A stretch of 64,000 nucleotides of DNA from Aspidiotus rigidus (GCA_035079385.1 JAVHKY010000052.1:5518001-5582000), one strand, 5' to 3'. Shown: positions 1-11,819, counted from the first letter of the stretch. Numbers and translations: made by a program. Notes: generated by a model from the letters alone, not told the origin.

Positions 1-15
1 CAAGTATGAGTTGAA

Positions 16-450
16 TTACTCAGTGCCATGACACGACACCAGGGTGGCTATGTTCATCATGACGGGTGTGATCAAATTGAGGTACTTCTCGTGGGTATTC
101 AAGGTTCTTGGCGCGCACGAGTCTACATCATCTAGAACTACATCATCCACAACATCAGTATCAAGGGAGGGTGTTGACTGGCTGGTAGAAGCATGAGTAC
201 TCTTGTAATACCGTGGGTGGAATTGAGCCTCGGAAAACACAGAACGAAGGGAGCCAGTGTCGTGTTCCCGCTTCAGCAGGATATGTCGGCATGGTGCTTG
301 GTGGTTGCAAGAAAATGTATAGGTGCACTGCGTGGTTCGACAGTCATATGTGCAAGCCTCAGTGTCGTACATCTCGCGAACACTTCCATCTGCAATACTT
401 ATGTACTGCCTGCGTTCTTGCAGGGCCTTCAAGCTTTTGTGAAAGAGCAT
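16..450 (-). CDS. SWIM-type zinc-finger ORF fragment
   Basis: An open frame of 144 codons contains a spacing typical of SWIM zinc fingers: a Cys, then CNHQAPCRHILL, followed by a basic and aromatic stretch ending in HPRYY. SWIM fingers have the pattern CxC...CxH and occur in ZSWIM proteins and at the C-terminus of MULE-type transposases, where they bind DNA. The part after the finger is rich in Ser, Thr and Asp and ends at a stop, so this looks like the C-terminal end of a larger protein. An in-frame TGA lies five codons upstream of the first Met, so any N-terminal part would have to join by splicing or is lost. Whether this is a cellular ZSWIM gene or a decayed transposase cannot be decided here. 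Confidence 0.4.
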   Translation of the reverse strand: MLFHKSLKALQERRQYISIADGSVREMYDTEACTYDCRTTQCTYTFSCNHQAPCRHILLKREHDTGSLRSVFSEAQFHPRYYKSTHASTSQSTPSLDTDVVDDVVLDDVDSCAPRTLNTHEKYLNLITPVMMNIATLVSCHGTE

Positions 451-1140
451 GTGCTTCCACGCTCATTCAGCTTCAGAGACGCTACGAGAAGTTACTACCT
501 ACAAGATAATTCCTGCGTCATACTTCAATACAGAAATATTCGTCACAAGACATGATAATATAGGGCAACAAGATAATTCGTGAGTCATTGTACTATACCT
601 ACGAATAACGTTTTAGCCGTAGGTAGTATACCTACGTATAATCACTTCCAATTGTAATATAAGAGTAATGACGATGTTAATTTGAGAAGAGAGTAATATA
701 CAAAACGTACGACAGAGACTACGTGTTCTTATTTAATACTTGAAGACTCCGTGGATCTACCTCAAGAACCATGTTTGTCCATATGGTGGCAGCACGACTA
801 CTTCTGCTAGTATCCAGCAAAGCCAATGAGGATTTACGGCAAATTAATCGGGTGAAGTACACGTACGTACACTGACGGCATCTTTGAGAGTCCAAGAAGA
901 GGCCAAAAAGACAAATCATCAGGGTGTCATTATGACATATTAAGTAATGTAGACAAAATCTACAAGAATTTGCTGAGTAATATCAGCCTAGATAATATGC
1001 GCGTAGTTAGATGTAGCTCGAGTACTCGTAATAATGCTATAGCAACCCCCCACGAATATGGTAAAAACAAAACGTCATAATGTTTGAAACGTTTGAAACT
1101 TGCGATTTTTGAAAATTAGAATATGCGATGAATATGAGCC
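451..1140. other. No gene recognised
   Basis: AT-rich sequence without a convincing ORF. Short repeated words around the sequence CGTAGGTAGTATACCTACG near 610-635 form a small palindrome. Confidence 0.5.
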
Positions 1141-1587
1141 TTAAGGGTATGCTCCACCTAGTCACTCACACGTAGACACACACAAAATATGTATTACATG
1201 TTGCGATTTTTGCCCCGAGATAACTGATTAAATAAAGCATGAAATATCTTGAAACTTTGTATTTACGTAGACAAAACTTAGGAAAATACGGCTAATTGGT
1301 TCACACGAACTAATTTTGTTCATTAATTGGAATTCAACGATTCGAAGATGGCCCCTTCAGACGTAAGTTTAAACGTTTCCTCGAGATCATTCAGAATATT
1401 TCGCGATCTGTCAACTAATTAGCCGTATTTTCCTCAACTTCAAGAATAAATTACACCACGTTCCGAATCATTTTGTACATTATTCGATATGTTATATGTG
1501 GGCAAAAATCACTGCCCGCAACACACCATTTTGTGTAATACACGTGTATTTTCTGTGTGTGAGTGACTAGGTAGAGCATACCCTTAA
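1141..1587. mobile_element. Palindromic MITE flanked by TTAA
   Basis: The ends are 31-bp inverted repeats (1141-1171 and 1557-1587) that differ at one position; the outer part reads TTAAGGGTATGCTC. If the TTAA at each edge is the target duplication, the termini start GGGTATGC, which would fit a TTAA-targeting (piggyBac-type) non-autonomous element; because TTAA is self-complementary it could equally be part of the repeat. A second, internal inverted pair of 18 bp (about 1280-1297 and 1417-1434) lies inside. No coding capacity. A similar end, TTAAGGGTATGCTT, occurs alone near 20096. Confidence 0.65.
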
Positions 1588-2400
1588 ATTGCCATGCAAT
1601 TAAGAAGATGGAAACTAAAATTTCTAATTAACAGATGGCTATGAAACGTAAGGCACATCTAATTAATAGAGATTTTTTTTTCTTCATACCCGCTAAATTG
1701 AAGAAAAGAGATAACGAATTGAATCCTGACGAGAGATTTTACGAAGATTTTTTTTCTTGCGGAAATTCGAAGTGAATAATACTGTAAGTAACAGCTAACT
1801 ACTTGGAACGAGAGATACAAGTAGATTCATTTTTGTAGAATGGCCAAAAAGTGATTTGCGAAGGTGCTTTGAGCGTTCCAAAACAATGGAAACCTTAGGC
1901 GTAAATATCTGCGTTTGAGGTTACTTGCGTTCGGTGACCAAGGAGGCAGATAATATAATCACTAATTTCTAAACGAGTAAGCCTCGCTTGAATATTGAGA
2001 AGTAACGATGAAATATTAGAAATTAAGAGGGCAGTGACAAGTAGACGAGTAGAGAAATTTGCGTTCGGTGTATCTCTCGTTTATTTGGGAAGAATTACAG
2101 ATCATTGCAGCACTTGCGTTCGGTATGCAATTGAGATGTATTTCATACTGTCTTCCTATTTTAAAAGGTGCAATCAATGGATAACGAAAATATGGAAAAT
2201 GAAAACGCTGAAAATTGCGAAAATGGTGACGTAACCCAAAATGTCCGAGTACCTAAGTGACAAAGGATAACTTCTGCAACGAGTGATGTATTTCAATGAG
2301 AATTTATATGAGCGAAAATGAATAAAAAGAGATGAACACGACGGGCAAGATGTGATCTACAAGTGAAGTATCCGTTACTTATTTAACGTTATTTCATACT
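1588..2400. other. No gene recognised
   Basis: AT-rich sequence with three scattered copies of the word TTGCGTTCGGT (near 1926, 2059 and 2115). No domain is recognisable in its short ORFs. Confidence 0.5.
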
Positions 2401-2419
2401 ATTTTAGGATCCTAGTATA

Positions 2420-2730
2420 CTGCGAGTGCGAGAACGAGTGCTTCTGCGAGGCGGGGACGTCAAATTTCTAGAAAACGAAAGGCACCACAACCGACACGAG
2501 GATTAACCCCAGGCCAGTTGAAACGAATTATTAACGAGGTGACAAACGAAGTCACAAGGAACCTGATGGAGGTGGTAGCATCGGCTGCAACACCTGCAGC
2601 GAATTTCGAAGAAATGAATACGACTACGCCAGCAGTAAGTCCGGAAGTTATTCCGTGTACTTCAGCGGTAGCGGCTACCTCTTCCGAAAACATACGAGTA
2701 AACAATGAATCGAGTAATGCTGGGGGTTAG
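2420..2730 (+). CDS. Basic ORF upstream of endonuclease, mobile-element remnant
   Basis: A frame running to the stop at 2730 encodes an Arg/Ser/Ala-rich start containing the basic stretch RKRKAPQPTRG, then a helical segment with repeated NEVT motifs and a Thr/Ala/Pro-rich tail. No family is recognised. It overlaps the start of the endonuclease ORF by a few codons, an arrangement usual for consecutive ORFs of a retroelement or for a broken single ORF of a larger element. Confidence 0.3.
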
Positions 2731-3277
2731 GATAACCGACAGCGTGATACCTTTGTGCAAAATTTTGGCATTCACGGAAACGTGGGTAAACAACGAAATA
2801 ATTGATATGCCCGGTTTCAATACAGTATCACAATTTAAACGCTCAGCCAAAAGATCCTGTGGTGTTGCTATTTTGTCACATAACACGCATTCAACTGCCT
2901 TGAACATTAGCAAACATGAATTGACTACTACAGGCATTGCCCAAGACGGAATAGGCGATATATGTGCGGCGAATTTAGTAATTGAAGGGCAACTAACATT
3001 ACTCGTATGCGTATACATATCGCCTGGAACATCGTTCGAAGAATCACAAAATTTTCTTTATTACCAAAATTTACCAAGATCGCAAGAAAACTTCCATGGA
3101 ACTCCGTTTCTACTGGTCGGAGATTTTAATATCAATCTCAACACAGAAGCAGGAAACAAAAAAATTCAATTTCTGAAAGAAACGTGCAATTTAGACACGA
3201 GCAATGATAAGGCTCTGCCTACAACACGACATCAAACGTGCCTGGATGCTGTGTTTACAGAAAAATTAAGAATTTAA
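2705..3277 (+). CDS. Endonuclease/exonuclease/phosphatase (EEP) domain of a mobile element
   Basis: The 190-codon frame carries the core motifs of AP-type endonucleases in order: ILAFTETWV (catalytic Glu) near residue 20, a CGVAILSH strand near 52, LLVCVYISPG near 100, the GDFNINL signature near 138 and TRHQTCLDAVF near 176. Such domains nick DNA for target-primed integration in LINEs, and are also fused to the Rep-helicase of Helentron-type elements. No reverse transcriptase follows before the degenerate AT-rich sequence at 3290. The complete domain in one open frame suggests either recent insertion or an isolated endonuclease module; the canonical final His motif of AP-endonucleases (SDH) is not visible. 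Confidence 0.6.
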   Translation: MNRVMLGVRITDSVIPLCKILAFTETWVNNEIIDMPGFNTVSQFKRSAKRSCGVAILSHNTHSTALNISKHELTTTGIAQDGIGDICAANLVIEGQLTLLVCVYISPGTSFEESQNFLYYQNLPRSQENFHGTPFLLVGDFNINLNTEAGNKKIQFLKETCNLDTSNDKALPTTRHQTCLDAVFTEKLRI

Positions 3278-4644
3278 CAACAACACGTTTTGTATCCTAT
3301 TTTTCATATCATAGACCTTTAATTACTGTAACTGAAGAAAATAACGCTTTATGAGATAAAATTGAAGTTCAACGCGTTTTGTGTTTTACTTTCCCTACCA
3401 TAGACCTCTTATTTTAAAGCTAGTCAGACTAACATACTGTGCAAGTCGACAAGTGACATGAAACATGATCTTTATTTATTTGGCTCTGCCAGAAAATCAT
3501 TTATCTATTTATTTATTTATGACGAGGAAAAACCATCAAGGTGGTGAAGAACAAAGTTCAAGCTGTATAGGAATGACATTGCACACCAGTGACTCCCAAT
3601 TAACAAAGCTAATGAAGGCAACCCCAGGCAGCTCACCATGTGGGCTGCGAGTTTTTATTACTTTGGAAAGGGGATGAGGTAGCTGTTTGGTCGAAAGATT
3701 TACCATCTTGATTTCATGATTTGGTTTTCATTACTAGGTGGTTTCCAAATGAGCGATATTATTGATCACAATCTAATTGATTTTTAAATCCCCTTTTTAC
3801 CATTGGAGAAGATTCATATCAAAATGTGTATGCAAGCAACCACGAGAGAAGGAAAGGTTCGTGTTGATGACGGGATTATAGAGTACGTGCTCGTATTGTA
3901 AATTTACGGTACTATTGAACGCTCTGTAAGGCGAATACTATCCAATTTTTCATTTTTTCAGGGAAATTATGGAAACTATGACATTTGGGCCGGCACCGGA
4001 AACTTTATTTTGCTCACTCTGGTTGCAAGAGACTTGATCAACAAGTTTTTGCTTACATAAATAAGGAAAAATATCGCGGCAGTTTCGATGTCTGATCTCC
4101 TATCTCAGTTTTTGTTATGTAATTTAATTTTCCAGTTTCTATTTTTATTGTTTCACGACCTCGTCGTGTAATTTTAATTTTTTTTTTTTTTCATAAAACT
4201 TCAAATTACATTAAACAAAAACGAAAATTAATCAATCGAAGATAATACTCAGCAGTTTTTCCTTGTATTTTAATTCGAATGTCGACTACGTCTAAATACT
4301 GAGGAGTAAATATAATACACATCGTGTAAACAAATACAATTCAAGAGAGTATTTTTATTCCCACGATGTTACAGCGAACGGCGTTTTCCAATAAACCATT
4401 TACACCATTCAGCCTCCGTCGCAAATGAACTGAATTGAAAGTACAAATTTATAAACAAATTTCTCCGAAGATAATGATATTATGTGGTACTATATGGTAT
4501 ACGATAGAAAAATGAGGTAAGACAATCCAGATCTCAGGTTAAAACTGAACGTAACGGAAAAACAAAACATAATATATAAAGCTTACTAAGAGTAATCACA
4601 GCCTAAAAAAATAATACAACTTTCGATCAAAATGTTATCTAAGG
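3278..4644. other. Vav 3' flank and dispersed repeat copy
   Basis: No gene is recognised. A partial copy of a dispersed repeat lies at about 3457-3505 (GACATGAAACATGATC, then TTATTTGGCT and TGCCAGAAAAT), related to copies at 12620, 28615 and 53285. The rest is AT-rich 3' flank of Vav. Confidence 0.5.
4354..4359 (-). terminator. Candidate Vav polyadenylation signal
   Basis: AATAAA on the minus strand about 290 bp downstream of the Vav stop codon. It is the canonical hexamer but unproven, because AT-rich DNA offers other copies. Confidence 0.3.
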
Positions 4645-7600
4645 TTACTCAGGTAGATCGTGAATATGTCTGTTCATTTGAAAAGTATCCGATATTTCAC
4701 GAACGTAAACCTTTGGAAAGAATCCAACCTACATTTCAAACAAATGAAACAATCATCTGTATTATTTGTTGTGGAATCAGGAGCAGCCCGAGATTTTCGA
4801 TATGAAACAAAATGCAGGAATGTATCATCGAAAAAAAAAGTTTCATCCATTACTGAACAAAAGTTACTTACTCGATCGTTTCTTTGCCCTTTCCACCAAC
4901 CCTTTTCATCGCCCTCCTTACTCAATACTAAGACTTGACATCCTTTTTTCAGCGGTAACTGATTCGGCTCTTTCGGGAAAAAATCGAACTCGGCTATCGC
5001 TGTAATCCGTCTGAATGGCCACTGTAGGCGGACATTGAGACTGCAATTGTAGCACGAAATTATGGTCAAGTCAAAAAATAGGTATTCAACGCACAATATT
5101 TTCTGTCACACGTACCCTACAAAATTCTCACTGAGACTAGTTTGTTCGTAACAATTCACCAGGTCCACCAAAGTGGGAAAGAAACGTGTTTGTGACAAAT
5201 AGAAACTGGATATAGCGTTCGATTTATCCTCGTACACTTTCATATGCTTTACTTTACCATCGGTTCTGCGACACATTCACAGAATGCAAAGATTTCTATT
5301 ATTTCCAAATATATCAAGATGTATAAGTAAGATACTCGGCTAACGGAGGAATTAGGTACTAAAATTATAATCAGATCTGGCAAGGCGAAAATCGCAAATA
5401 CGAGTTCTGTGCTTCAAATTTGAACGACAAAGTCGTATTACAGTATCTGTTTTGGACATATAGATACGGCTGTAGAATGAAGTACGACAAAAGAAAAGAA
5501 GAAATAAGAAGTTGACCCGCCGACCACAAAAACAATACGCAATTACTTCAGACTGAGAGCAAAGACTGACTCGTTGAAGTGCGACGGTCCTAAAGGACGA
5601 ATGCGCACCAAAAAAGTACCATCAATTTCTTGTTCTAAAAGATTGGTAGCTTGATCTCGTCCCATTTCACCAACAAACCTATGAGAACCAAACAAATGCA
5701 ATTGTACTGACAAATTTTCATTGAAAAGTACGTAGCTCTCAAAGAAACAAACCATAAATATTCAGTCAAATCATCCATTTCAGACCACGCTTGATTCCAA
5801 TTGACAGGCAACAAAGAATTTGTATTGGGTTCCTGCAATTACATTATGGATGTAGTAAACTGATTACGAGCCCAATAGCTTGACCACATACGAGGTAGAT
5901 TGACAACAAGCAAAATAGCAACAAGAAAATCTTATCACTTTGGTTTTTGTTTCCTGGTTACTGTGTTGCTGCTTGTTTGTAGCTTTCTCTGTAGCCAATT
6001 CATTGGCTGTATTCTTCGTGATCTCACCTCAACTGTTGTCAGAGCATCTAGACCGGTGAGACTACGCGAAGTCGCCACCATGAGTGGACGTGGGGGGATA
6101 TCTGGAGCAAGACGAGTACCACATCGACTGGAGCTTGCAATACAAGCTTTGTGTACTGCTATACCACATTTGTTGCATTTGTATCCCTTTAACCCGAAAA
6201 TTGAAACACGTCAAGGAACTTGTACAGTACTTTTTTGAACTCAATTATTGAATATCTTTACCTGAAAAATTCGTCCTTTCAAAAACTTACTGCAGTAATT
6301 ACATATGGATGGATTTTCAAACGTTTGAAATACGAATTTATGTTCAGTGTGCCGTGATGAAGCTGGCTCTATATTATCTCTGAACAGGGAGGATGGAAAA
6401 ATGGATACAAATCAACTTGATGGATATATGTATTCACGAAGTGAGAAAAAAGTTTGCTCTTACAATGCATCCTGTAGTGACGTAAGCCATTTCTTCTTTC
6501 CATCATCGGTGCGAAAGAAGAAAGTGTAAACGAGACTAGAATCTTTTTTATGTACCAGATGAAAAGAATGACTCCATCGAGCGGAATGTTCACGATTAAC
6601 GGTTCGTCTAGTCAATTCTTCAATTTTGAATTCACTCAAATAAATAATTTCCTTGAGAGAGTACTGATCACCCTTTTCAGCAACGAGATGAGTTTATCAT
6701 GATTTGTGCATGAGTGGTCATAATAATTAGGTAAATCTGAACTACTTACTCTCAGAGATTTACACATGAGTAGAACATAATCAAAAACGAAAATGTACCT
6801 AGTAGAATAAAATCAACTCTTAAAGTCATTTCTTACGAGGTATCCTCTTTTGCACCTAAATAATTTTTTTCTTCAAGATGTAATGTTAACCTACCTCACT
6901 CTATTTTTGGGATCATTCGAACACCTTAACTTAATTTCGCCATCTTTCCGCAATCGACCGAAGTCCATCAGAGTAGCATGCTCGGTCGTATTCCAATCAA
7001 TTATATTACGCTAAAATGATAAGATAAAGGGGAAAATGAGTGATTTCTGAAAACTGTGGAATATCTAAAAGCTTTGAAAGTTAATGATGTACGACGCTAG
7101 TAAGTTAGTTTCTTTTGAGTAGCTATCATTAGTTATCACACCGATTTGGTTGATAAATACCGCAAGTTATTAGCTTAGAATATACAACCACAAAGTCGTA
7201 CTCGAAAGTTGAGAGTTACGTACCTGTATTGCGGTTACCACATTCAACGCATCAAAATCTTTCTTCACATCGTTTATGTATTGTGCAACATCAACCATGG
7301 CTTCTTTAGCGCGCTCCAAACCGCGATAATCTTCGTGGTGCTGGAAATAAGGTAAGAGGTACTTCTTAACAGCAAAGCTTTAATCGGTGTAAAAAATCCT
7401 ACCATACGAATATTATTACCGGCTGAGTTTCTTGTAATAATTTATCTAGAAGTAAGTGATATTTGAGTATTCGTTGCATTGGTACGGATAGAATATCGCT
7501 CAGTTTAAATTTACCGTTGTTTGCTTCTTGTTCGCATCTCTAGAGAGAAAAAAATCAGGAAATTTTTATAAGAAAAAGATCCCTCCATCTCCAAAGATTA

Positions 7601-10171
7601 ACATTTGTCTTACAGTAATTTCTTGATTAATGACGTCATTTTTGCAACAATGAGTAATACGCGATTGCGCCAAAGTCAAATTAGCACAATAATCTCCGTA
7701 GACAATAAACTTCTGCCTCCAACCAAGGAACACTTCGCTAAGTCGTAGGGTATTATACGATGTGTACGCTTTCTTCAGTTGAACATAGAAACCGGTGTGC
7801 GTATCGACAAGTTCCTACGTATAAAATTATCTTCGTTCAAGATTGAAAATAAAAGAACAAATTCTCGAAAAAGTGGTCGATCAGAAAGAACAAGGTAATT
7901 CTAGATCAGCGCATTTAAAATAGTGTTCGCATAATCTTTGTAGGGACTCCCTAGAAGTTTTACAAGTCCTGCAAAGACTTTTCATTTGTAAGCGTTAATT
8001 ATTTTTCGGATTTCGACAATTCGGGCCGGACAGCGATAGCGTCGCGCTGTATTTTTATCGAGCGGGGAGAGATTGAAAACGGGAACTCAACTACGGCGGT
8101 ATATGGAAGAAAAATGAAAGAATTAGAATAACACTCCAATGAAGCAGATTTGGCTTTCGCATATCCCATAGAAGATGTTCACAAATGAAAATTCTACAAA
8201 TTAGATGAGATAACAAAACCTTCAATAGGCTTTATTCAAGAGTTATTCGAAATTTTTCATTTTTCTCTCATCTATTGCCATATTTTCAATTTCTGCAAAA
8301 ATACCATTTTCGTTGAATGAACCGCGCGCGTAGTTAGCGATCCTAGTGGATGACCGGCGCGAATACATTATCTTATGAGGTTCTGCGCCACATTTCCTTT
8401 TCAAAAAAGGTTCCGTCGGTAAAACTGATTATAAAACGCTGTTCTAGATTAAATAAATTTTATGAACTTAACAAAAACAACTTTACTATACTTACATTGA
8501 TTCCCTTAAATATAACTTCGTAATCGTCCTTTGGAATCATATTCACCAATGGTCGCATAAAACTTTTTTGTAACGTATTCAACACATCTACATAATTTTT
8601 TTCAGTTTCGATCAATTCGGTGATCACGTAGTCACGTTTCTCAACACTAGGCACAATTGTTACAGGTATCTGGAGAGGTAAGTAGATACATGTAAGAGAC
8701 GCTATCAACTATTAAAATGCATAAACGAATAAAACGCTTGACGCTTGTAGTATTAAAGCGATTTAAAAAAAAACAGTATTTATAAGATTATACTGTATAG
8801 GTTACTTCAGATAGATTAATCTCTACCTGCGACAAAAGCGTATGTCTTTTTTTCACCGAGCACAAATGGTGATATACTTCTTCGTTAAGGATATGATTAT
8901 CATAGGCAGCGTACTCGACATCCGTTCCGTTAACTGAGCATCTGCGTTCAGTTACGTCGCTAAAGATAACAAGCAAGAAGCACTTTGCAACAAGATAGCA
9001 AAACGTAAAAAATATAAATCATAGCCTTCGCGTACTCATAAATCAAGTAAATATAATTGAAATAGATAGATGCACTTTACACAAAATATGCAACACAAGC
9101 GCAATCCAGCTTCAATAATTGGTCCAATGAAACTACATTTTCATGACGTGAAGTAATTTGCTCTCAAAAGTTACTACTATTTCGAGATCATAAGAAATGT
9201 AACTCTACAATTGAGTACGTGAGTACGCCACTAGAAGCGTAGTAATAACTAAACTTGACATCTATTCACGAAGATTCATATTCAATCAGTCACCTCTTTT
9301 CCGAGGGTAATACAACATAATTCTTCATACACATGCCTTTCACTTTCGTCATCTTCATCGAAAGGAGACCAACGTAGAACATTATCGATACACATCATAA
9401 CATCATCATTAGAAGCGATCGTACTATCATTATTAAGACTACATTCACAAATAAATTGAATATTATTTGTAGAATACCAATCGGTAATCAGAAAATATAC
9501 AATAATTCGCCAGCTTGTACTTGTTTTGCTTAGAATGTGAACGAATTCTAATAGAAAAAATTTAATAATTACCTAGCTTTTAGCTTTCTGTAGATGTCTT
9601 CCGAAGAAACAGATCGACTCTCAGGAACACTGAACCCCCTACGATTAGAAATAAACCGTCAATAGTATTCTTAAAAAGATATCGCGTTTCTTTCGAACCA
9701 TTGCACTCACTGGATTCCTTTTGCTCTCAACATGGAACTATTCGATAATTTGGACAACGTTCTCATCACTCTGTAAAAGTCGGATAAATCAAACAGCATG
9801 GAAGGTTCAAACAAGTCCGACTCCATCAATCCGTGTAGGTCTTGGCAGGCTTGCAGAAATGTTTTGATATTACGCAGACACAAGAACTTTGAGACAATGA
9901 TATTATGCATAATAGTATCACAGCTTCAGAACTCTTGATATAAAAATCACAACTTTTTTACTTGGGCCATTTGAGGTTTCTGGTTGACATCCTTCATATC
10001 AAACAAGTCAGGATCCAAAATATTCAATAAGTTACACAGCAGAACACCATCTCTGAGGGTGAATGCGAAGTCAGTTATGGTCGAATCGGACCAATTTAAT
10101 TTATGATCAGGACGAAGCGCACCACATCTCGTCAACCAGCTGGTACATTCTCGCCAAATTTCGCTCTCCAT
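4645..10171 (-). CDS. Vav: Vav guanine nucleotide exchange factor
   Basis: Exons in transcript order: 10171-9962, 9886-9711, 9638-9573, then either 9438-9294 or 8959-8827, then 8669-8496, 7814-7614, 7539-7420, 7340-7224, 7010-6895, 6798-6750, 6672-6464, 6379-6262, 6186-6028, 5832-5753, 5678-5547, 5265-5116, 5040-4872, 4728-4645. Every junction keeps frame, giving 820 or 824 residues. Domains: CH (1-128), acidic tyrosine region (129-195, with EDIY), DH (205-395, with PMQRILKYHLLL), PH (400-522), C1 zinc finger (533-583, CNYC...CNKC...HKAC), SH2 (643-735, GTFLVR) and C-terminal SH3 (747-805). There is no second SH3 before the SH2, as in fly Vav. Vav proteins load GTP on Rho/Rac after tyrosine phosphorylation relieves CH/acidic autoinhibition. 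It faces away from POSH. Confidence 0.93.
8827..8959 (-). CDS. Vav: Vav acidic-region exon, form B
   Basis: An exon of 133 nt with acceptor TTATCTTTAG and donor GTAGAG. It enters in phase 2 and leaves in phase 0. It encodes 44 residues including VEYAAYD and NEEVYHHLC, which line up with the two later regulatory tyrosines of vertebrate Vav1 (EDLYDCV and DEIYEDL). It can only be joined to exon 3 directly; joined after the exon at 9294-9438 it would read CGA CGT AAC TGA and stop. Confidence 0.75.
9294..9438 (-). CDS. Vav: Vav acidic-region exon, form A (alternative to form B)
   Basis: An exon of 145 nt (or 130 nt if the acceptor at 9424-9425 is used; the frame is the same) with donor GAG/GTGACT. 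It enters in phase 2 and leaves in phase 0, exactly like 8827-8959. It encodes an acidic segment with FDEDDESERHVYEELCC: one tyrosine motif close to DEIYEDL, but no partner for EDLYDCV. The identical phases and the related motif suggest an exon duplication used in mutually exclusive fashion. The polypyrimidine tract of its acceptor is weak. Confidence 0.6.
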
Positions 10172-10416
10172 GAAAACTATGCTACTCCTAATCCAAAATC
10201 GTAACTTGATCCAGAATCACAGATTATTATACGAAATAAGCTAAGAGCCTAGAATGAGCACAAGGTAATAATCTTTACTCTTCAAATTAAATAAATGAAT
10301 AAAATGCTATTCGTAATCATTAGCTAGTACACACAATCAATGCTCGATGCTAAAGAATGAAAACAAGCAGTCCGCACTCCGCAGCAAAGGCAGCAGTCCG
10401 AACCGCAGACTGGAAG
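10172..10416. promoter_or_regulatory. Vav 5' flank
   Basis: Immediately upstream of the Vav start codon. AT-rich, no clear core promoter element visible; bounded by the palindrome cluster that starts at 10417, so the promoter may be short or may lie within repeats. Confidence 0.25.
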
Positions 10417-11304
10417 CAAGGTGTTTGAAAAGAGGTGTGCTCAGTTCGATTGTAAACAAAACACAACCCGCATGAAAAATACATGGGACGTGGAACCGAG
10501 TGACGTCACCCGGCCTTTGACTATATAGTACTTTGTATGGACTGATACAACGAACGCGTTCATTGAAGCAGGTATCGTGCGGCAAGGGAGGTAACTCGTA
10601 GGATAAAAGTAAGGAGGATTGCATCCAGCGTTGACGGCAAACCCATAGCCCCTTGACGAATTGTGTTACATTGTGAATGCAACCTACTCAACAATTATCC
10701 CTGAGCAAGTGTATTCCCTCTGTTTCCCTAGCGCACATATCGGCTTCATTCTACCTACCCACCCGCAGATGCCTTGTCAAGTCAGTCCATACGAAGTACT
10801 ATGTAGTCAAAGCACCCGGTTCCGTTTTTACAGTCTGTTCCACAAGAGTTTGGTATTATAAACGATAGGCAACCCACGTCACTCACGCTTATTTTACGTT
10901 ATACGGAATGGGAATGGAATGCGGGTTCCCCGTGATTTATAATACCAAACTCTCGTGGAACAGACTATACTTTGTTTTAAATAGAGATCAGCTGATGTAG
11001 CGCCTTGTTATTTACATTGAGCTGAGCACACCTCTTTTAAAACACCTTGGACTGGAAGATTAGGTTCGTGCCACGCTAAGGTGCCACGGCCCACGGTGCC
11101 AGAAATGGGATGGGCAACGAGCAAGGTGTTTGAAAACAGGTGTGCTCAGCTCAATGTAAACAACAAGGCGCTACCTCATCAGCTGATCTCCATTTAAAAC
11201 AATGTGAAAACGGAACTGGGTGACGTCACTCGGTTCCGCGTCCCATGTATTTTTAAATGTGCATGCGGCAATCAAACTGAGCACACCTCTTTTCAAACAC
11301 CTTG
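10417..11304. mobile_element. Large inverted-repeat element with inner palindrome
   Basis: The outer arms of about 90 bp (10417-10508 and 11215-11304) start CAAGGTGTTTGAAAAGAGG and contain GAACCGAGTGACGTCACC. Inside is a second, tighter palindrome: about 80-bp arms at 10966-11045 and 11122-11205, also built from CAAGGTGTTTGAAAA sequence. A solitary further arm lies at 12774-12846. No protein is encoded. The nested inverted copies suggest repeated insertion of one non-autonomous family into itself, or a foldback element. Confidence 0.65.
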
Positions 11305-11322
11305 GGCAACGAAGCCGGAACC

Positions 11323-11819
11323 TTTGACTATATATTGCATGGACTGCGCTAACGTGTATAAAATAAGCGAAAAACGCGTCCACAGATCTGATGAGCGTTA
11401 GCGGCACGCACCACGTTTTGCGTGTATTTTCATACGACGTGATCGTTGCCGCTTTTATAACCAAACGCGTGTTGTCTTACCTACGAGCTTAGACCATACA
11501 ACAGATAGACCGAGCATAGTAATTAATCTTTGAACGGAGAACATGATAAGAATACACATATGAAAATAAGGGGGACTGAACCTTGTTTACAAGTTTAATG
11601 AGCGGCGCGGGTGTACGGTGCGTTTCACTGCTCCGCGCGTTCACCCGCGTTGCCATCATTGAGGTCCAGTCCCCCTTATTATCATGTCTTCCGTTCAACG
11701 CGTTGTACACGCTTATATGGCCGATGCTCGGTCTATCTGTTGTATGGTCTAAGCCTACGAGATGTCGTGCCGCGTTATGCGGCGCTTAGCGCAGTCCATA
11801 CAATATACATATAGTCAAA
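11323..11819. mobile_element. Palindromic element, TTTGACTATATATTGCATGG ends
   Basis: Terminal inverted repeats: left TTTGACTATATATTGCATGG followed by ACTGCGCTA; right ends in ATAGTCAAA and is the reverse complement with small gaps. A second pair of arms of about 110 bp (11480-11596 and 11662-11760) holds GACCATACAACAGATAGACC and its complement. No coding frame. Confidence 0.6.

Noticed and set aside
193..555. ORF of 120 codons on the plus strand
   Set aside because: It is antisense to the SWIM ORF and has no recognisable content.
5900..6238. ORF of 112 codons on the plus strand
   Set aside because: Antisense shadow of the Vav C1 exon.
6369..6593. Minus-strand ORF of 74 codons
   Set aside because: Out of frame with the Vav PH exon at 6464-6672, which has the conserved sequence.
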